Below, one piece after another: positions 44,797 through 54,462 of a stretch of 64,000 nucleotides of DNA; the stretch's first letter is position 1, and every line of letters starts with the position of its first letter. The DNA comes from CAYQDB01 sp964416195 (lineage in GTDB: Bacteria > Zixibacteria > MSB-5A5 > GN15 > FEB-12), in contig CAYQDB010000010.1 in NCBI GenBank assembly GCA_964416195.1, positions 29,568 through 93,567 on the forward strand, given 5' to 3'. The translations under genes and the position numbers were made by a program. A model generated the notes under the pieces. The model worked only from the letters and a program-made list of their open reading frames with translations. It was not told the DNA's origin and did no database searches.

Positions 44797-46777
44797 GTGA
44801 AATTTCCCCTTCAACGTAAGATCTCAATTCAGCAAGGGGGATATTTCCTACTGCTCGTTTTCGCAAGTTGCCCATAATCCAGCGGAGCTTGGCCTGGGAG
44901 GCGTTGGAGGTATTTATCTCATCGAACTTTTGGTTCAAAGCCGGGATGGATGAGAGAATCTCCTCCCTGGTTAACGGAATATAGTCAATCGTGGTCAAAA
45001 CAGAATCGAAGTCCATATTGGGATGTTGGTACACAATGGGTAACATCTCCTTAGTAATCTCATAGCTAAGCTTCTGTTCCTTAATGAAAGCAAAAAGGTC
45101 ATAGATGCGCTGGTAATCAAATTTCGTTGAAGAAGAATCAGTTCCCTCAATGTAGCGTAGGGTATGCCCGATGAGATTGCCAATGAATTTAGGATCGATG
45201 TCAAAATCGTCACTTACTTTCTCGATCAAATCCGCCAGGTTGCGCTTAAGGATATAACAATAGGTGTCAACTGGTATGCCCCATTTTTCAAGCTGTGCTT
45301 GACGGTCAGACACCGGCAATGGCAAGTTCAGGCGCTGTTTCTCTATAAGCTCGTCGTTGATAGGAATCGGTGCTGAATCAGTATCGGGATACATTCTATC
45401 AGGCCCTGGAAGAACTCGCTCAAAGACCGTTGTTCCATCAGCATTAGCCTTACGAGTTTCGTTAGGAACACCTTCAAAAGCCAGCCTACACCGCTCCTCA
45501 ATTGTTTCTAAGGCTGTTTCGATATCTTCCTCTGGTCCCCACACCAAAACCTGAATGTCATCCGGGCCAGCCTTTAACTTCTCCCCTATTCGCTTAAGCG
45601 TCGCCATGCCTATGACAGGCTCAATTTGTTCGGTATGAAGCATATTTGGCTTTTCAAGACACGCAATCACTTTCAGGCGATCACTTAATTCATCCGCAAA
45701 CATCTTACCTGGCTGAGTAAAAAACGACAGGACACCCTTAAAATGCGGTAGGTTGATTACTACCAATCGATGCTTCTGTTTCCTTGCCTCCTGCAAAGGA
45801 GGGTAAGATATATCTACGCTACTGAAATCAACATCTGAGAAAAATATATTCCAATCAGCCGGATCCCCGACTTGTTCGCTAAGCCTCTTCTTAATATGGA
45901 GAAGAGCTTTCTGGCGGAAAGCCTCGTTATGTGTTAGCTCCGGTATCCATTTGATGTGAGACACCCCCTTTATTTCAACCCTGGTTCCTCCAGCTATACT
46001 GACATTGACATCTTCCCGGGCAGCGCCTATGCCAGTGCGTACCTGGCTGGTACTCCGAGTAAGAAATCTCAGGTAGTGACAAACTTCTGCCACCTCATCC
46101 GGGGTCTTCATATCCGGGTAAGTTACAGTTTCAATCAGAGGCATGCCCAGTCGGTCCGTTGTATACACTCGCCAGTGACCAATATCAGAAACTTCACGGC
46201 AGGCATCCTCTTCAATACTCAACTGCATGATCCTGATAGTACGACCCTTAATCGAGATATCACCTTCTATGCCAACAATCGCCGTGCGCTGAAACCCCGT
46301 TGGGATGCTGCCGTCAAGATACTGCTTACGTGTGATATGCAGTTCCCCGACAATGTTAAGATTCAACAACAGTGATATTCGGACCGATATCTCCAACGCC
46401 TCTTGATTAAGGGGAAATGGCGGAGTATCGTCAATATCGTAAGTGCATGCGGTTTCGTACTTAATTCGGTAGAGAATGTTCTTTCTGGTTTTCTTCTCCA
46501 TCAAGGCTGTGCCATCGTACTCCCCCATTTCACTCAAAGTGGGACGCATATGCCGGATTACTTCAGCATCATATTCGCCATCCTTCTGGTATATTCCCGA
46601 AGGGCAACGACAGAATAATTTCTCTTTCGTTTTGAGCTGCTGGTGTATCTCGAGTCCGGACCTAAAACCCAACTCGGCGTACGTCTCAGGGGTGGCGCTT
46701 TTTCTTGGCACGTAACCGACCAATTTCCGGGCGTATTCGTAGTTCTTGATCGGATCGAAATCTTCTTTACTCGTCAT
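44789..46777 (-). CDS. gatE: Archaeal-type Glu-tRNA(Gln) amidotransferase subunit E
   Basis: About 662 residues from ATG 46777; a TTG at 46816 is open but not needed. GatE is the transamidase subunit, a GatB relative that amidates Glu-tRNA(Gln). N-terminus YAELGFRSGLEIHQQLKTKEKLFCRCP is diagnostic. The body includes VGIEGDISIKGRTIRIMQLSIEEDACRE and ETVTYPDMKTPDEVAEVCHYLR. Unlike GatB it has the AspRS-like insertion (about 280-410, e.g. KGVLSFFTQPGKMFADELSDRL), and then RVLPGPDRMYPDTDSAPIPI. A helical and YqeY-like tail ends the protein. Both catalytic and insertion domains appear intact. It is cotranscribed with gatD. Confidence 0.94.
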   Translation of the reverse strand: MTSKEDFDPIKNYEYARKLVGYVPRKSATPETYAELGFRSGLEIHQQLKTKEKLFCRCPSGIYQKDGEYDAEVIRHMRPTLSEMGEYDGTALMEKKTRKNILYRIKYETACTYDIDDTPPFPLNQEALEISVRISLLLNLNIVGELHITRKQYLDGSIPTGFQRTAIVGIEGDISIKGRTIRIMQLSIEEDACREVSDIGHWRVYTTDRLGMPLIETVTYPDMKTPDEVAEVCHYLRFLTRSTSQVRTGIGAAREDVNVSIAGGTRVEIKGVSHIKWIPELTHNEAFRQKALLHIKKRLSEQVGDPADWNIFFSDVDFSSVDISYPPLQEARKQKHRLVVINLPHFKGVLSFFTQPGKMFADELSDRLKVIACLEKPNMLHTEQIEPVIGMATLKRIGEKLKAGPDDIQVLVWGPEEDIETALETIEERCRLAFEGVPNETRKANADGTTVFERVLPGPDRMYPDTDSAPIPINDELIEKQRLNLPLPVSDRQAQLEKWGIPVDTYCYILKRNLADLIEKVSDDFDIDPKFIGNLIGHTLRYIEGTDSSSTKFDYQRIYDLFAFIKEQKLSYEITKEMLPIVYQHPNMDFDSVLTTIDYIPLTREEILSSIPALNQKFDEINTSNASQAKLRWIMGNLRKRAVGNIPLAELRSYVEGEISRG

Positions 46778-47103
46778 CTTGCCTGCAAAAGTACTAATAT
46801 CCTCCCCGTTTTTCAAGCACTTCCTGGCAATTCAAGGCATATTGCAGCCTTAGGTGGCAAGGGAGTAGAGGCTGTCCTATAAGGTTTGTAAGTTCTGTTC
46901 AGGACATGTAGGAAGTCATGGTGAGCCGTCCAGCTACACCCTGAAGGTTGCCTTTGAATCGGCAGGGAGACAGAACCGAGCACGAAGAGTAACTACTTGG
47001 GTCGACTAACTGTGGGCTATCGGCGACATGCATCACTTGTCCACCATCCCCGCAAGATACCGCCGTGGCATTCTACAAATTGGCCACTCTGATGATATTG
47101 CAG
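46778..47103. other. Intergenic region, no gene seen
   Basis: About 325 bases between gatE and the DUF4136 gene. I searched for tRNA and small-RNA patterns: no T-loop consensus, no SRP or RNase P core. The plus strand ends in a CCCGC-cttat-GCGGG stem near 47108-47122 with a short T-stretch, which might end a plus-strand RNA, but this stem is in the DUF4136 3' end. Promoter of gatE not identified. Confidence 0.35.
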
Positions 47104-47634
47104 TTATCCCGCCTTATGCGGGTACTTTTGCATGATCTTGTGTACTGTCTTGTCGATCCTTTCCTGAATGCATTCAGCATCACCAACCAAGCCCGTTGCC
47201 CAACCGCGCCATACAAGCTGTCTGTTCTCACAATCGACAACGTCCAAGATCAACATCCCCGCCTTCTGGCAACGCGCCCCTGTATCTGCTAGTGCATGTG
47301 GGCCTCGCCAGGAACTGTATCTGCAGGTAGTGAAGGCAACTTTCTCGCCAACGCCCATGTGACAGGCAATCAGGAAATCCGGCTTGCCACATTGCGCTTT
47401 CCTGTATCCTCTCGACACCAGCTCCCTTTCGACAGCCCGCCCAATACGGGTATGCATTAGAGAATTATCAACCACCGGCTCGAGACCGACACCTTCCCTG
47501 GGCTGTATAAACTTGTAGGTATAGTACCGGGTGAGATTAACCTCCCGGTCGCAGTCGTAGTGTACAGCAACTGTAGCGCAGCCAGCTATCAGAAGGGCCA
47601 GCCCCATGCCAAGCAAAATAAAAAAGGATTTCAC
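47104..47634 (-). CDS. DUF4136-like lipoprotein
   Basis: 176 residues from GTG 47634; AAGGGGGT lies about 10 bases upstream. Lipoprotein signal with lipobox LLIAGC (Cys about residue 18-19). The mature domain resembles DUF4136: YYTYKFIQPREG, LMHTRIGRAVERELVSRGYRKAQCGKPDFLIACHMG (about 58-93), and LILDVVDCENRQLVWRGWATG (about 126-146). These proteins are envelope lipoproteins of unknown function. The stop is followed by a short GC hairpin. Confidence 0.85.
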   Translation of the reverse strand: MKSFFILLGMGLALLIAGCATVAVHYDCDREVNLTRYYTYKFIQPREGVGLEPVVDNSLMHTRIGRAVERELVSRGYRKAQCGKPDFLIACHMGVGEKVAFTTCRYSSWRGPHALADTGARCQKAGMLILDVVDCENRQLVWRGWATGLVGDAECIQERIDKTVHKIMQKYPHKAG

Positions 47635-47795
47635 GGTGCGTTCTACCCCCTTTTGCACGTTGATATCCAGTCTATTTCCTTTGTCGGCAGACAGGTTCTG
47701 TCAAGCCAGTCTAAATCAGAAGTTTTTTTGCGCCACGTTTACAGGCACTTAGTTCACAAGGATTCCCACGGTATGATCTCAGTCTGTCTATCACA

Positions 47796-47823
47796 AAAAG
47801 AAAACCGGCACGACTGTACCGGT
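47796..47823 (-). terminator. Terminator of the 466-residue lipoprotein gene
   Basis: Minus strand stem ACCGG..CCGGT with a loop of about 10 bases, followed by TTTCTTTTT. It is 30 bases beyond the stop. Confidence 0.75.
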
Positions 47824-47852
47824 CTCTATCAGTATCGCATTGTTAAGAACGA

Positions 47853-49253
47853 TTAGAACCTCTCTATATCCACCTCAATCTTCGGAAATACTTCGGTAGG
47901 ACGATTGGTTGGGGTCTCATTATACATATCGAACGACTGTACATCCGCGATAGCAGTACCGAAGACACTATCACGAGTGACGGGAATCTTCCCGATGAGA
48001 ACAAACAGCGGGAAGTTCGTTGTGTCGGTCACGAAGTTGACCGGTTCCAGGGTGATAAAGACAGTGCCACTGTTATCGTCTTCGTCAGGGACCAGCCCCT
48101 GCCACCCCTCAAGGCCGGGCGGCAAATCAGTAAGAAAGTCTTCACCTGGGATCGGTGGCACCCGAGGACCTATGCAGTAGGGGTTACTGTCGTCTGGTGC
48201 GGCAATATCGTTGAAGGTACCGACAGTCAACAGGCCGCCTTTAATACCTGGAATCAAGGAATCGTACTGATTATAGTTGATGGCATATGCAGGGGGGGTT
48301 ATTTGGCCAACTACCGAGACAGGTACCTGAGGAGAGACTACCCATCCCTTGTACTTCCAACCGTAAGCAGAATAATCGAGCAGACCGAAATCAAATTGCA
48401 CGAAATTGTCATAGTGAAAAGTGTCAGCGACCCCAGGGGTATCAGGGCTAAAAGAATAATAGAAAATCGTCTTGCCTGCGCCATCATCCATTACAACGTA
48501 CGGCCATGTGTCGCTGGTATCGAGCACTGAGTCAAACCTCACGATTGTGTCGCGCGTGGTATCCAGGCCAAATACTCGAGTCGTATCGAGAACTCTAACG
48601 TTTATTGTATCAACAAGATACGTTGTAAAGGTATCGTGGGGCAAAGATGAGTCCGGTTTTGTGACCAGCTTGAAACTGTCAAGGCTTACTGTATCCCGAA
48701 CTGAATCTTGCGACCAGTAGTAAGCCGAAAACCATACACCGTAACCTCCACCGGTAGTCCGGTCGCTGTCTGATGGCGTCTCCATATTGAATATCGCGGT
48801 AGCATTCCACAGACTGTCACTAAATGGGAAACGTAATTCAATTGGGTTATTCGACGGTTCAGTCACGTCATCTATGAGCATAACCGGTCCCGGCACCCCC
48901 GGCAAGTCATCAGGATCAGTCTCAACTGACACGAAAATGTCGGAGTACTCAAAAATATCGCCATCGAGGACAAAATGATTGGAGTCAAGTTTTTCGTCCC
49001 CGTTTTCGAGGTGGTATGTCAGCCACATCTGGTTGTAGCCAAACTTCCCCAGAGACACTGTATCCTGGTCGTTTGCAACCCACAGCTCATATATCATCCC
49101 GTTGGGATTCGTGGGCAAATTCTGCGCAGTGAGATACATATCCGTTTTCGTAACCGGAGTCAGTATGTCGTTCGGCTGTGTGCAACTGAAGTAAAAGGTT
49201 GCCGCGCACACGGCTAAGGCAATTAAGATCAGTCTATTTCCGCGCCTTGTCAT
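47853..49253 (-). CDS. Large secreted lipoprotein, unknown function
   Basis: 466 residues. Signal with lipobox YFSC (Cys about residue 24). The mature part is acidic, rich in Asp, Thr and Pro and all-beta in character. The start YELWVANDQDTVSLGKFGYN resembles small anti-sigma-K-like beta domains of lipoproteins. It repeats short DTxxVxxLDTTRD/DT-rich strands around 210-250. I recognise no catalytic motif. It has a strong own promoter (49319-49348) and terminator, so it is monocistronic. Confidence 0.7.
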   Translation of the reverse strand: MTRRGNRLILIALAVCAATFYFSCTQPNDILTPVTKTDMYLTAQNLPTNPNGMIYELWVANDQDTVSLGKFGYNQMWLTYHLENGDEKLDSNHFVLDGDIFEYSDIFVSVETDPDDLPGVPGPVMLIDDVTEPSNNPIELRFPFSDSLWNATAIFNMETPSDSDRTTGGGYGVWFSAYYWSQDSVRDTVSLDSFKLVTKPDSSLPHDTFTTYLVDTINVRVLDTTRVFGLDTTRDTIVRFDSVLDTSDTWPYVVMDDGAGKTIFYYSFSPDTPGVADTFHYDNFVQFDFGLLDYSAYGWKYKGWVVSPQVPVSVVGQITPPAYAINYNQYDSLIPGIKGGLLTVGTFNDIAAPDDSNPYCIGPRVPPIPGEDFLTDLPPGLEGWQGLVPDEDDNSGTVFITLEPVNFVTDTTNFPLFVLIGKIPVTRDSVFGTAIADVQSFDMYNETPTNRPTEVFPKIEVDIERF

Positions 49254-49318
49254 CTATGTCGTCCTCCTCAGAGACATTCCGGTAAAAACTCTCTGTTCTA
49301 CCAATTTTCTAACTTGTA

Positions 49319-49348
49319 AGTATAACAAGCTCATAAGAGCAGTGTCAA
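49319..49348 (-). promoter_or_regulatory. Strong promoter of the lipoprotein gene
   Basis: Minus strand TTGACA (49343-49348), 18-base spacer, TATACT (49319-49324). About 66 bases before the start codon. Confidence 0.75.
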
Positions 49349-49475
49349 GCCATTATTTGTCAGTCAGTTCATCTTTTCATCTGACGTTTATACAGGTCGG
49401 TTTGTCTAAAGGAATTCTTCCCCTAAGTCGATAAACGAAAAGAAAGCCAGGAATCAAAGATGTGAGGTAACGTCT

Positions 49476-51638
49476 GTGAAAGACCGTTCTAACCAGAAGA
49501 ATAATGGTATGAACAGCAGCTCAGACCCAGACCGCGAGGACAATCGTAACTCGGACAAAGAACCATCCACTTCATCAGGGGAAACGAAAAACGACGACGA
49601 TCTGGATTTCGTAGTCACTGAGAAGGATGAAGACGACAGAGAATTCGTCGGAGGGCAGAGAGCATTTCCCGATAAAGATGATGAACTCGGTATCGAACAA
49701 CCCAGCGACTTGATGGAAAAAGAGGCACTCTCAGCCCAGGACAACCCAGAACCGATCCCCTCATCTACCAACGACTTCCAACCGATCGGCACCACCAGTC
49801 CACCGCCTCCGCCGCAACCCGATCACTCTGATTCCCCAGACGACACGTCTGCAAGGGCAGCCGAGGATCAGACTTCAGAGGAAACCGCAGGCAGCCACCA
49901 AGATGAAGTAAAGAAGCTCTCACCGGAGGAAGTCAAATCAATAGAAAAGAACCTCTACGGCAGTAGCTCCTACCTGACCGACCGGGAAAAAGAGAAGCTG
50001 ATCAGCAAAATGAACAAGCTGGAAGACCCGACAGAAAATCTTCAAGAAACAGCGTCGGGAAAGAGTGATCCCGCAGACACATCCCCTGATTTGAAACCCG
50101 ATCTACCAGCGCCAAAAATGGCCAAGAGAGGCAAAGGAATCGCTTACTTTTATAGGAATTACATCCAGTTAGTCGGCGGTCAGAAGCTACATGCGGAAGA
50201 TGAGTTTGCCATCAACAACCGCTTCTATCAGCTTAAGCCAAAGCGATTCAACACAAAAGCCATCATCGGAGCCGGCGCCCTCCTCTTTGTGCTGCTGCTG
50301 CTGCTTGCAGGTTCTCAGTTCGTTTCCAATCCCAGCACAGATAAAGGAGAGATCATTGGAGTGGTCCTGGACGAAACCGGACAGCCATATGTTCAAAAGG
50401 CGATGATAAACTTCCCTGAACTGGGCAAATCGATCTATTCTACCCCTCAGGGCTTCTTCAGGTCCGGTCCGGTTCCAGAAGGACCCCAGAAAATTGAGTA
50501 TTATGCCGGTGACCGGCTACTGAAAGTCGACTATGCCACCGTGGTTGGCGGCAAGATTACGATGCTTTCCCTGGAACCAGATGAAACGGAACTTGCCCTA
50601 ACAGGGCAAGATAAAATCAAAGAACAACCGCAACAGCCCCTAGCCCAAGCGAACTCAAAGCTCGTCCAACCCGAGATAGCGAAAGCCACCTCCAAGGCCA
50701 GCAAAAAGAAAGTAACCGCTAAGCAAACCAAATCGTCCGCCAGAAAGCAACGTGACAAAGGCCCCGGTAAGATCACCCTGGCAGCCAATGTCCAAGGAGC
50801 CCGGTTTACCCTTGACGGCAACGTGGTTGGCGCCGGGAACCTAACGTATTCCAAGATAAAACCGGGAAAGCACGAATACACCGTTTCCAAAGATGGCTTC
50901 CGTTCAGCCAGTGGGACAATCAAGCTGGAAGCTGGAGAGGACAAGACGCTCAGAGTCGATCTCGCCCCTATGAGTCAGAATGCAAAGGCAGAGGTATTCT
51001 CAGAAGAAGACTTCTACCATTCAGGGGTTGCTGCGCTCAAAGAAGGGAACCTTGAGGCTGCCTTAGCCGATCTTAGCCAAGCAATAGACAAGCGCCCCAG
51101 CTACGCTGAAGCCTACCTCGCCCGAGCCGAGGTGTACACAACGACGCGGGAGAAGGAGTCTGCATACAACGACTATGTACGCGCGGCGGAGATTTTCCAG
51201 GTCAAGAAAGACTATAACCAGGCCATAACTGCCTACAATAATGCTATCAAGCTAAACAAGAAATCAGTCACAGCTTACCTTGGACGGGCCAATACCTACC
51301 TTGCCAAGAATGAAGAGATCGCCTCTATCGCCGACTATGAAACCGTTTTGAAACTTGACAAGCGGAACGCCCAGGCCTACTACGGTCTCGGCGAGGCTCG
51401 CTTCAGGCAAGGGCGCTATAAGAATGCCAGCAAACACTTCAAGGACGCCCGATCTCTCGATTCGGAAAATCCACTGGTTTACCAGTACCTTATGCTTTGC
51501 TACCTAGCCATGGATGATATCAAGAAAGTCAGAAAGAGTTATGATAGATATAAGGCTGTGGCGTCTGAGGAACAGATGAATCAACTGCGTACGGACACCA
51601 GATTCAGCGCCGTGCTCAGAATTGTCGATAGCCATTGA
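49476..51638 (+). CDS. Membrane protein with PEGA domain and TPR repeats
   Basis: 720 residues from GTG 49476, with TGAGGT 7 bases upstream. The order is a very acidic disordered cytoplasmic region (about 1-210, with DDDLDFVVTEKDEDD), a helical spacer, one membrane helix (about 265-283, GALLFVLLLLLAGSQF), then a carboxypeptidase-regulatory-like beta domain (about 292-370, GEIIGVVLDETGQPYVQKAM). A PEGA domain follows (about 430-505, ARFTLDGNVVGAG, KPGKHEYTVSKDGF), then about five TPR units (510-710, YHSGVAALKEGNLEAALADL). It may be a scaffold linking cytoplasm and periplasm. First gene of the plus-strand block. Confidence 0.85.
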   Translation: MKDRSNQKNNGMNSSSDPDREDNRNSDKEPSTSSGETKNDDDLDFVVTEKDEDDREFVGGQRAFPDKDDELGIEQPSDLMEKEALSAQDNPEPIPSSTNDFQPIGTTSPPPPPQPDHSDSPDDTSARAAEDQTSEETAGSHQDEVKKLSPEEVKSIEKNLYGSSSYLTDREKEKLISKMNKLEDPTENLQETASGKSDPADTSPDLKPDLPAPKMAKRGKGIAYFYRNYIQLVGGQKLHAEDEFAINNRFYQLKPKRFNTKAIIGAGALLFVLLLLLAGSQFVSNPSTDKGEIIGVVLDETGQPYVQKAMINFPELGKSIYSTPQGFFRSGPVPEGPQKIEYYAGDRLLKVDYATVVGGKITMLSLEPDETELALTGQDKIKEQPQQPLAQANSKLVQPEIAKATSKASKKKVTAKQTKSSARKQRDKGPGKITLAANVQGARFTLDGNVVGAGNLTYSKIKPGKHEYTVSKDGFRSASGTIKLEAGEDKTLRVDLAPMSQNAKAEVFSEEDFYHSGVAALKEGNLEAALADLSQAIDKRPSYAEAYLARAEVYTTTREKESAYNDYVRAAEIFQVKKDYNQAITAYNNAIKLNKKSVTAYLGRANTYLAKNEEIASIADYETVLKLDKRNAQAYYGLGEARFRQGRYKNASKHFKDARSLDSENPLVYQYLMLCYLAMDDIKKVRKSYDRYKAVASEEQMNQLRTDTRFSAVLRIVDSH

Positions 51639-51650
51639 CCATCACGGAAA

Positions 51651-51941
51651 ATGTCAAGAAAACTTAATTGCTGGCAATTCAAGAACTGCGGTAGAGAGAG
51701 AGGTGGTCTCATAGCAGAAATCCTCGGTGAATGTAACGTACCCACAGCGATGGAATTTGACGGCCTCAACGAAGGCATTGGCGCCGGTCGAGCCTGCTGG
51801 ATGGTACGGGGCGCCGCCTGCCAGAACGATGCCACCCGACAGTCGCGAATCCGGAGCTGCCTTGACTGCGAATTCTACCACCGAGTCGTCTTCGAAGAAG
51901 AGGAAAACGTTCGGTTCAAATTTACCGCTACCCACGTTTAG
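51651..51941 (+). CDS. Two-CW domain cysteine-rich small protein
   Basis: 96 residues. Cysteines are arranged as in two-CW domain proteins: LNCWQFKNCGRE at the start, then LGECNVPTAMEFDGLNEGI and GAGRACWMVRGAACQND, and a final SCLDCEFY. Such small proteins occur alone or fused to sensor proteins and probably bind a metal, but their role is not established. It starts 12 bases after the PEGA/TPR gene stop and is likely cotranscribed. Confidence 0.8.
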   Translation: MSRKLNCWQFKNCGRERGGLIAEILGECNVPTAMEFDGLNEGIGAGRACWMVRGAACQNDATRQSRIRSCLDCEFYHRVVFEEEENVRFKFTATHV

Positions 51942-52177
51942 CAGAACATTCTAAAGAGCCGCATTCCCCTCATCGTGAGCAAGACAGGACAACCCCCATG
52001 TTTGCGTGGGTCAACACGATAGAGATCCCTTTACCCCTGTCTCCTTATAGTGATACTGCGCTTTTTTCAACACTATCCTGATCCGCCGCGTTGACAACAT
52101 TGCCTCTTGCCAAATCCTGTTCTTCGCACTATCTTCGAGACAAAAATCAAACCAGAAAAACTTAAAGGAGAACAGAA

Positions 52178-54103
52178 ATGGATCGCCAGATGCTCGCTCG
52201 CTCAATCCTGTTGCTGGCAGCGCTGCTGCTCATTGGCTCTGCGGCATTCGGTCAGGAGAACCCATCACTTCTTGATACTGGCAGGTATATCCCTGACATT
52301 GCGACTTTTCTACAGATAGGCGGGTGCAACCCGGCTGGATATACCTGGGACGGCAAGGATGTCTATTTCAGGTCGTCAATGTCCGGAACTTCACAAATCT
52401 ACCGCATCAACGAACTCGGTTGGCCGTACCAGTTGACAACGTTCGAAGACGGAATCGACTTCTTCACTCTGTCGTACGGCGGTGCAACGGCTATTGTCGG
52501 AGCGTCCACGGGCGGGTCCGAACAATCTCAGTTGTACTTGATGGACACCCGGACCGGTCGCGTGCTTCAGCTCACCTATGCCGAGGATGTGCAGTTCGGC
52601 TCAGTAACCTGGGCCAGAGACGACAAATCCATATTCTTCCGCTCCAACGAAGAGAATAGCCGCGACTTCTTCATCTATCGGATGGATATCGCATCCGGGA
52701 AGTATGAGAAGATTTTTGGGGACACCGCGAGCGTACACGGCTACCTCTCCATTGCCGACATATCCAAGGACGGCAACAAGATGGTCATATACCATCTTAC
52801 TTCCAACGTCGATGACGACCTGTATCTGCTTGATCTAACAACAGGCCAGTACCAAAAACTTAACGAAGACGACGGTGACGTTCTCTACTATTCCATTACT
52901 CTGATGCCCGACAACAAAACGGTTTGGTTAGTGTGCAACGGTAACGAGGATGGAATTGCACGCCTGGCAAAGATGACAGTGGGTTCGCCCAAGGTTGAAT
53001 TTATCGACGACGGTTGGGTTGACCCGAAGTGGGAGATCGAAGGTCTCGGCTTTTCTCGGGACTACAAGTACATAACGGCAATAGTCAACGAGGATGGGTA
53101 CAACCGGCTGAAAATACGTGAAGTCGAAACCAAACAAGAATTGCCCAGCCCACCACTTGAGGGCATTCTCGGAGGCGGGGCATTCGATATGAACGGCGGT
53201 TGTCTTGTCTCATTTACCGGTCCGACGCACGCCCCTGACGTATGGAAGTGGAATCCCAAGACGTTGGAACTGAGACAGCTTACCTTTTCGATTTATGCCG
53301 GTATTGACCGAACTATGTTTACTGAACCCCAGCTTGTCCATTATAAAAGTTTTGACGACCTCGAAATCCCGGCTTTCCTTTACCTGCCGCCTGATTACAA
53401 GAAAGGCAACCCGATACCCTTCATTATTCATGCGCATGGCGGCCCCGAAGGTCAATTTCAGCCATACTTCCTTCGCAATGTCCAGTACCTTCTCTTGAAC
53501 GGGTACGGTATCTTGGCTCCCAATCCGCGTGGTTCATCCGGTTACGGGCGTGAGTACATGAACCTGGACAACTACAAGAACCGGAAAAACTCGCTGAAAG
53601 ACTACAAGGCCGGAGTGGACTGGTTAATCGAAAACGGCTACACTCAGAAGGGTATGATCGGCATTCGCGGTGGCTCTTATGGCGGCTACGTGGTTCTCGG
53701 CATGATAACCGAATACCCGGACCTCTTTTCAGCCGCATCGGACGCTGTGGGTATTGCCAACTTCAAGACCTTCCTTGAGAATACCAAAGCCTACCGTCGT
53801 GCATTGCGAGAATCCGAATACGGCCCTCTCACTGACCCTGAATTCCTTAAAGAGATATCCCCTATTCACAAAGCCAATATGATCAAGACGCCCTTGCTGG
53901 TCATACATGGCGAGAATGACCCGCGTGTGCCAGTCGAAGAAGCCCGCCAGATTATCGCAGCCATCAGCTCGCAGGGCGGTGTTGTTGACTCGCTAATCTT
54001 TCCTGACGAAGGCCATGGCACCTCCAAGAGGGTTAACATCATCAAGGAATATCGTAAGCAGGTGGGGTTTTTCGATAAACACCTGAAACCAGGAGCTGAA
54101 TAA
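52178..54103 (+). CDS. Secreted S9-family prolyl oligopeptidase-like peptidase
   Basis: 641 residues. Signal peptide about 1-24. An N-terminal beta-propeller of WD40/TolB-like repeats (about 45-370, e.g. QIYRINELGWPYQLT, QLYLMDTRTGRVLQLT) covers the active site. The C-terminal alpha/beta hydrolase (about 385-641) has nucleophile Ser in RGGSYGGYVVL (about 500), Asp in HGENDPRVPVEEA (about 580) and His in DEGHGTSKR (about 613). It cleaves short peptides in the periplasm or outside. The ribosome-binding site AAAGGAG is suitable. A TTGACA lies at 52091-52096, but its -10 is weak. Confidence 0.93.
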   Translation: MDRQMLARSILLLAALLLIGSAAFGQENPSLLDTGRYIPDIATFLQIGGCNPAGYTWDGKDVYFRSSMSGTSQIYRINELGWPYQLTTFEDGIDFFTLSYGGATAIVGASTGGSEQSQLYLMDTRTGRVLQLTYAEDVQFGSVTWARDDKSIFFRSNEENSRDFFIYRMDIASGKYEKIFGDTASVHGYLSIADISKDGNKMVIYHLTSNVDDDLYLLDLTTGQYQKLNEDDGDVLYYSITLMPDNKTVWLVCNGNEDGIARLAKMTVGSPKVEFIDDGWVDPKWEIEGLGFSRDYKYITAIVNEDGYNRLKIREVETKQELPSPPLEGILGGGAFDMNGGCLVSFTGPTHAPDVWKWNPKTLELRQLTFSIYAGIDRTMFTEPQLVHYKSFDDLEIPAFLYLPPDYKKGNPIPFIIHAHGGPEGQFQPYFLRNVQYLLLNGYGILAPNPRGSSGYGREYMNLDNYKNRKNSLKDYKAGVDWLIENGYTQKGMIGIRGGSYGGYVVLGMITEYPDLFSAASDAVGIANFKTFLENTKAYRRALRESEYGPLTDPEFLKEISPIHKANMIKTPLLVIHGENDPRVPVEEARQIIAAISSQGGVVDSLIFPDEGHGTSKRVNIIKEYRKQVGFFDKHLKPGAE

Positions 54104-54462
54104 AGCAAACGCGGAATAGCAAGAGATGGGTGGAACCCATTGCGGTTCTGCTCCGATCAATAAGGGCCTGTTGAAAAACATAGAAAGCGTCATGGCGAGG
54201 AGTCCGCCTTTGGCGGACGACGTGGCTATCTCATTGTCATTCAATAGTTGAGATTGCCACGTCCGCCTGAAGCGGACTCGCAATGACGAGAACGGGACTT
54301 TTTCAACATGCCCAATAGCAGAAGGGTGACACCTTCTGAACCCCAGAGTCAGCAGAACTGCAAACTGTCCAGACCTCTTGTTGTTCCTGCATTGACTCCA
54401 GCGTGTCACAGAAGAACCCAGCCACCGGGTGAGGGACTGACGTCGGTATAAACAGGGGAAAA
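54104..54462. other. Intergenic region carrying a MITE-like element
   Basis: About 360 bases. It starts with a palindromic GGGTGGAACCC/GGTTCTGC stretch (54128-54152), then the 150-bp MITE-like copy 2, then about 150 bases without detectable features before the methyltransferase-like gene. Confidence 0.55.
54164..54313. mobile_element. MITE-like element, copy 2 (150 bp)
   Basis: Ends GGGCCTGTTGAAAAA and TTTTTCAACATGCCC, with one mismatch between the arms. The interior has two GTCCGCC..GGCGGAC-type palindromes and the block GACGTGGCTATCTCATTG..AGATTGCCACGTC, absent from the shorter copy 1. No open reading frame of its own. Confidence 0.8.

Noticed and set aside
46817..47103. tRNA or structured small RNA between gatE and the DUF4136 gene
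   Set aside because: No tRNA T-loop or anticodon pattern and no SRP, tmRNA or RNase P core sequence could be found on either strand.
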